DNA of 64,000 bases from Medicago truncatula (lineage: Eukaryota; Streptophyta; Magnoliopsida; Fabales; Fabaceae): positions 10,550,001-10,614,000 of the forward strand of contig NC_053046.1 in assembly GCF_003473485.1 (NCBI RefSeq). Reading direction: 5' to 3'. This document shows positions 61,765 through 64,000 of this stretch, in pieces. The notes below the pieces were generated by a model. That model did not search any database. It had not been told where the DNA came from and saw only the letters and a list, made by a program, of their open reading frames with translations. The position numbers and the translations under genes are program-made. Positions within the stretch are counted from its first letter, which is position 1. Each line of letters begins with the position of its first letter.

Positions 61765-61772
61765 GCTAGAGG

Positions 61773-62128
61773 GTGTTGATAATTAGGCCGGAATGCAATG
61801 CATGGTGATTCCTTCTCTTTGAGAATGCATTTAAATGCTAGATTCAACGTGAAGTACGAAATGCAAAATTTAATTTTGTGAATGGACACGTAAGAAATAA
61901 TGATTAAATAATAAGATCAAAATTTGTTGTATTTAAAACATTTTTAGTATGAAAATTATTTATAATATCAAATTTTATTTAATATATGTTGATGAAATAT
62001 TCTTTAAAAAAATGTTGATTAAATAAAATTCTAAAATTATATTTTTTTTTTGAAAACTTTAATAATTAGAATTGATAATTTGTTTTTTTGAATAATAATT
62101 ATAAGTGATAATTAAAAGGCAACAATAT
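61773..62128. other. Intergenic AT-rich spacer
   Basis: Homology to the RLK4 upstream region ends near 61790. The rest is AT-rich with no recognised feature. Confidence 0.4.
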
Positions 62129-62141
62129 ATTAGAATTTGAA

Positions 62142-62334
62142 CCCAAGAGCACTTAGATGAGATGGAACGGGTCTCTTCTAGATTAACCAAGGTCCTGGGT
62201 TCGAATCCAGCCTTGGGCATGCAGCAGTGTTAAAACTCTTAGGGAGAGTCTGCCGCCCATTTGAGTCCCACAATGCTCGAGGGATTAGTCTCTGCAGTTG
62301 CGCGCGGAGGATACCCGATTTACACCAAAAAAAA
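62142..62334 (+). mobile_element. tRNA-derived SINE with 13-bp TSD and A tail
   Basis: Flanked by ATTAGAATTTGAA at 62129-62141 and 62335-62347. Contains the B box GGTTCGAATCC at 62198-62208 and an A-rich tail (A)9 at 62326-62334. The body (GGGAGAGTCTGCCGCCCATT, GGAGGATACCCGATTTACAC) is the style of a repeat known from Medicago and clover sequences. Confidence 0.88.
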
Positions 62335-62399
62335 ATTAGAATTTGAAATGGAGGGAGTACTAGTTATAACTTATGAGTAATATGGCTTGACTTCCAACT

Positions 62400-62640
62400 T
62401 GAGAATCGTGTCTTTTGGTGTAGAAAATAAGGTGTCATCGTCATGCTATATATTATATATATATGACCCGCTGATGTTGCTGCACACCAATCATTCATTA
62501 TCATATCAGTATTAGTCCTGCCATGTTTAATACGTTTGTTATGATATGAGTGCTTTCATGGTATAATAATAATAAAAACAAATGCTAACATTTCAGCTTG
62601 GAAATCGTTTCTTTTAGGGTAGAAAACTGGAAGATACTGC
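62400..62640. repeat. Inverted copy of sequence at 55430-55640
   Basis: CATATCAGTATTAGTCCTGC, TGATATGAGTGCTTTCAT and AAATCGTTTCTTTTAGGG here match the minus strand of 55430-55640 in order. It lies just upstream of RLK6. Confidence 0.65.
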
Positions 62641-62732
62641 CACGGCTGAAAGTGACTGATCTGTGACTTAGAAAAGTCACTCAACATTTTCCTCTCACCT
62701 TCTTCGTTCGTTCTAACTCCTATTGCAGCCAA

Positions 62733-62740
62733 TATTTAAA
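62733..62740 (+). promoter_or_regulatory. TATA box of RLK6
   Basis: TATTTAAA about 130 bp before the RLK6 reading frame, the same motif as in the RLK3 promoter. Confidence 0.45.
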
Positions 62741-62865
62741 TCCACTAGAAGAAGAGAGAGCATATCAAACCCAAACACAACCACCATATAGCATAAGAAA
62801 ACTAACTAATCTATTAGCGCCTTGTTACTTAAACAAATGAAGCCTTTTCCTTTCTTGTTATCTAT

Positions 62866-64000
62866 ATGTTTTGGCATGTATACCTTTATCTCTTTCTTCT
62901 CCATACTTTAAGCTTAACTTGGTTTGGCCCAAACAAAACTACAACACTGGCCTTGGCATTTGAAAACCAAACTGATCATCTGGCATTGCTCAAATTCAAG
63001 GAGTCTATATCCAGCGACCCATATAGAATCCTCGATTCTTGGAATGCTTCTACACAATTCTGCAACTGGCATGGAGTCTGTTGAGATTGTCTTCAAATTT
63101 GTGGTCTGGAAGAACAGGGAAATCGTGACACGATTTTGGTATCGTGACACGATTCCGGGTGCCGTGAGATAGGTTGCAGGGTGCAAAATCGTGGCACGAT
63201 TTGGGAAAATCGTGACACGATCGTGAAACTTGCTCGTTAAGTATCCGTGATAAGGACTGGTCGTTTCTTCGGTGGTACGCAGATCGTGACACGATTTGGG
63301 AAATCGTGACACGATTTCAACAGAGGAAGACTAGTATGTAAGTGTTCTTGTGCAGATTTGAAGAGAGAGTTGGAAGAGAGAGAGACTTGGGAAATCAAAG
63401 GGGGAACTCTAGGGTTTAGGGTTCTTTGATTAGAGTATCTCTTGGGTAGAAAACATGGGAAACACCTTGTAAAGAGAGAATCATTGAGTGTCTTGGTGAG
63501 ATTGGGAGAAGGGTAGAAATTAGGGTTTGTTCATAGTGAACTTGTCAAGCTAATTTCTTGTAACCTTTTGTATCCCTTTTGTAAGAACTCATTTGATAGT
63601 GGATTGGAGAGTACAATCTCTCCTCCAGAGTAGGTCAAGTTTGGACCGAACTGGGTGAACAATCTCTTGGTGTATTTGTTTTCTACTTCCCTCTCCTTGT
63701 TTATCTTGTGATTGTGCTTTGTGTTTCACACTTGTTTCCTAGATTAGATCTAGGTGGTGTTTTGTTGTTTGTTGCTTGCACAATACACTTTGTTTGGTGG
63801 TTACCACTCTCCGTCGCTCCACACATCATTATTCTTTGTATTGGTGTGGTTCGATCCGATCTTGGAGATACGGGGATACACAACAGAGTCACATGCAATT
63901 CCAAGCATCAAAGAGTTACAAAATTAATGTTACAAGGATACAAGTTGCATGGATATATATCTCCTTATATTGGCAATCTCACTTGTATAAGAAACCTTAA
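62866..64000 (+). pseudogene. RLK6: LRR-XII receptor kinase 5' end, split by a solo LTR (runs off the window)
   Basis: 62866-63078 encodes the signal peptide (MFWHVYLYLFLLHTLSLTWF) and LRRNT (SSDPYRILDSWNASTQFCNW HGV). The frame resumes at 63886 after the LTR with VTCNSKHQRVTKLML, GYKLHG and the first LRR, to the window edge. The earlier ATG at 62837, equal to the RLK5 start, is two bases out of frame and ends after 24 codons. Unless the LTR is spliced out, the protein ends at a TGA just inside the insertion (63082-63084). Rest of the gene is outside the window. Confidence 0.85.
63079..63885 (+). mobile_element. 807-bp solo LTR inside RLK6
   Basis: Begins TGTTGAGATTG and ends ATACACAACA (TG...CA), flanked by GAGTC at 63074-63078 and 63886-63890. 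No internal retroelement sequence, so it is a solo LTR left by recombination. Six ATCGTG(A/G)CACGAT palindromes lie at about 63118-63317. Confidence 0.88.

Noticed and set aside
62837..62911. RLK6 start at the ATG equivalent to that of RLK5
   Set aside because: A 2-base length difference puts it out of frame; it stops after 24 codons.
63118..63317. CRISPR-like spaced repeats
   Set aside because: Irregular spacing, palindromic units and a plant LTR context; not a CRISPR array.

Overview
This is a eukaryotic, AT-rich plant nuclear window. Long introns, TATA boxes, a MIR168 hairpin, GT-AG splice sites and dense small transposons all point to a plant. The tRNA-derived SINEs and MITE termini look like those of a papilionoid legume, most likely Medicago truncatula or a close relative (inference from repeat style, not a database match). 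There is no bacterial, viral or CRISPR content.

Layout. 0-5.7 kb is a repeat graveyard: LINE and Ty1/copia fragments on the minus strand, two tRNA-related SINEs, a 1.2-kb palindromic TIR element and a (CT)33 tract. 5.7-6.1 kb holds a convincing MIR168 gene with G-box/ABRE-like promoter motifs and a TATA box. 7.3-12.7 kb is a series of MITEs and hAT-type elements, two with target-site duplications (TSDs). 14.5-17.0 kb is a beta-galactosidase (GH35 plus SUEL lectin domain) encoded by one uninterrupted ORF, unusual for this normally intron-rich family. From 17.4 kb to the right edge lies a cluster of LRR-XII (EFR/Xa21-like) non-RD receptor kinases. Two plus-strand copies look intact (RLK2 at 26.9-30.2 kb, RLK3 at 32.9-36.3 kb), as does one minus-strand copy (RLK5 at 58.1-61.2 kb). 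Three are broken: RLK1 by a 10-bp deletion, RLK4 by many lesions, RLK6 by a solo LTR. Three more loci are only relics of the last kinase exon. One housekeeping gene sits inside the cluster: a five-exon ZNHIT2-like zf-HIT protein (44.9-48.8 kb).

How the cluster evolved. RLK1 and RLK2 are tandem paralogues that share coding and promoter sequence. RLK3 with its downstream relic and about 1 kb of spacer is duplicated around RLK4. RLK4 is a mosaic: its 5' part is nearly identical to inverted RLK5 and its 3' part is RLK3-like. Transposons keep reshaping the array. A hAT element with a perfect 8-bp TSD lies 59 bp upstream of the RLK5 start codon, an 807-bp solo LTR with a 5-bp TSD splits RLK6, and a 121-bp TG...CA element marks one spacer copy while the other spacer shows the empty site.

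Function. The intact receptors have a signal peptide, an LRRNT cysteine pair, about 20 LRRs, one transmembrane helix and a kinase with HCD in place of HRD. This is the architecture of pattern-recognition receptors. miR168 controls AGO1 in RNA silencing; the beta-galactosidase acts on cell-wall galactans; ZNHIT2 works with R2TP/HSP90 chaperones. These single genes are not functionally linked to the cluster by anything visible here. I see no wholly new biological system. The most distinctive signals are the twin TIR elements embedded in (TA)n microsatellites, the palindrome-studded LTR family, the mosaic RLK4 and the P-loop Gly-to-Cys change in RLK5.
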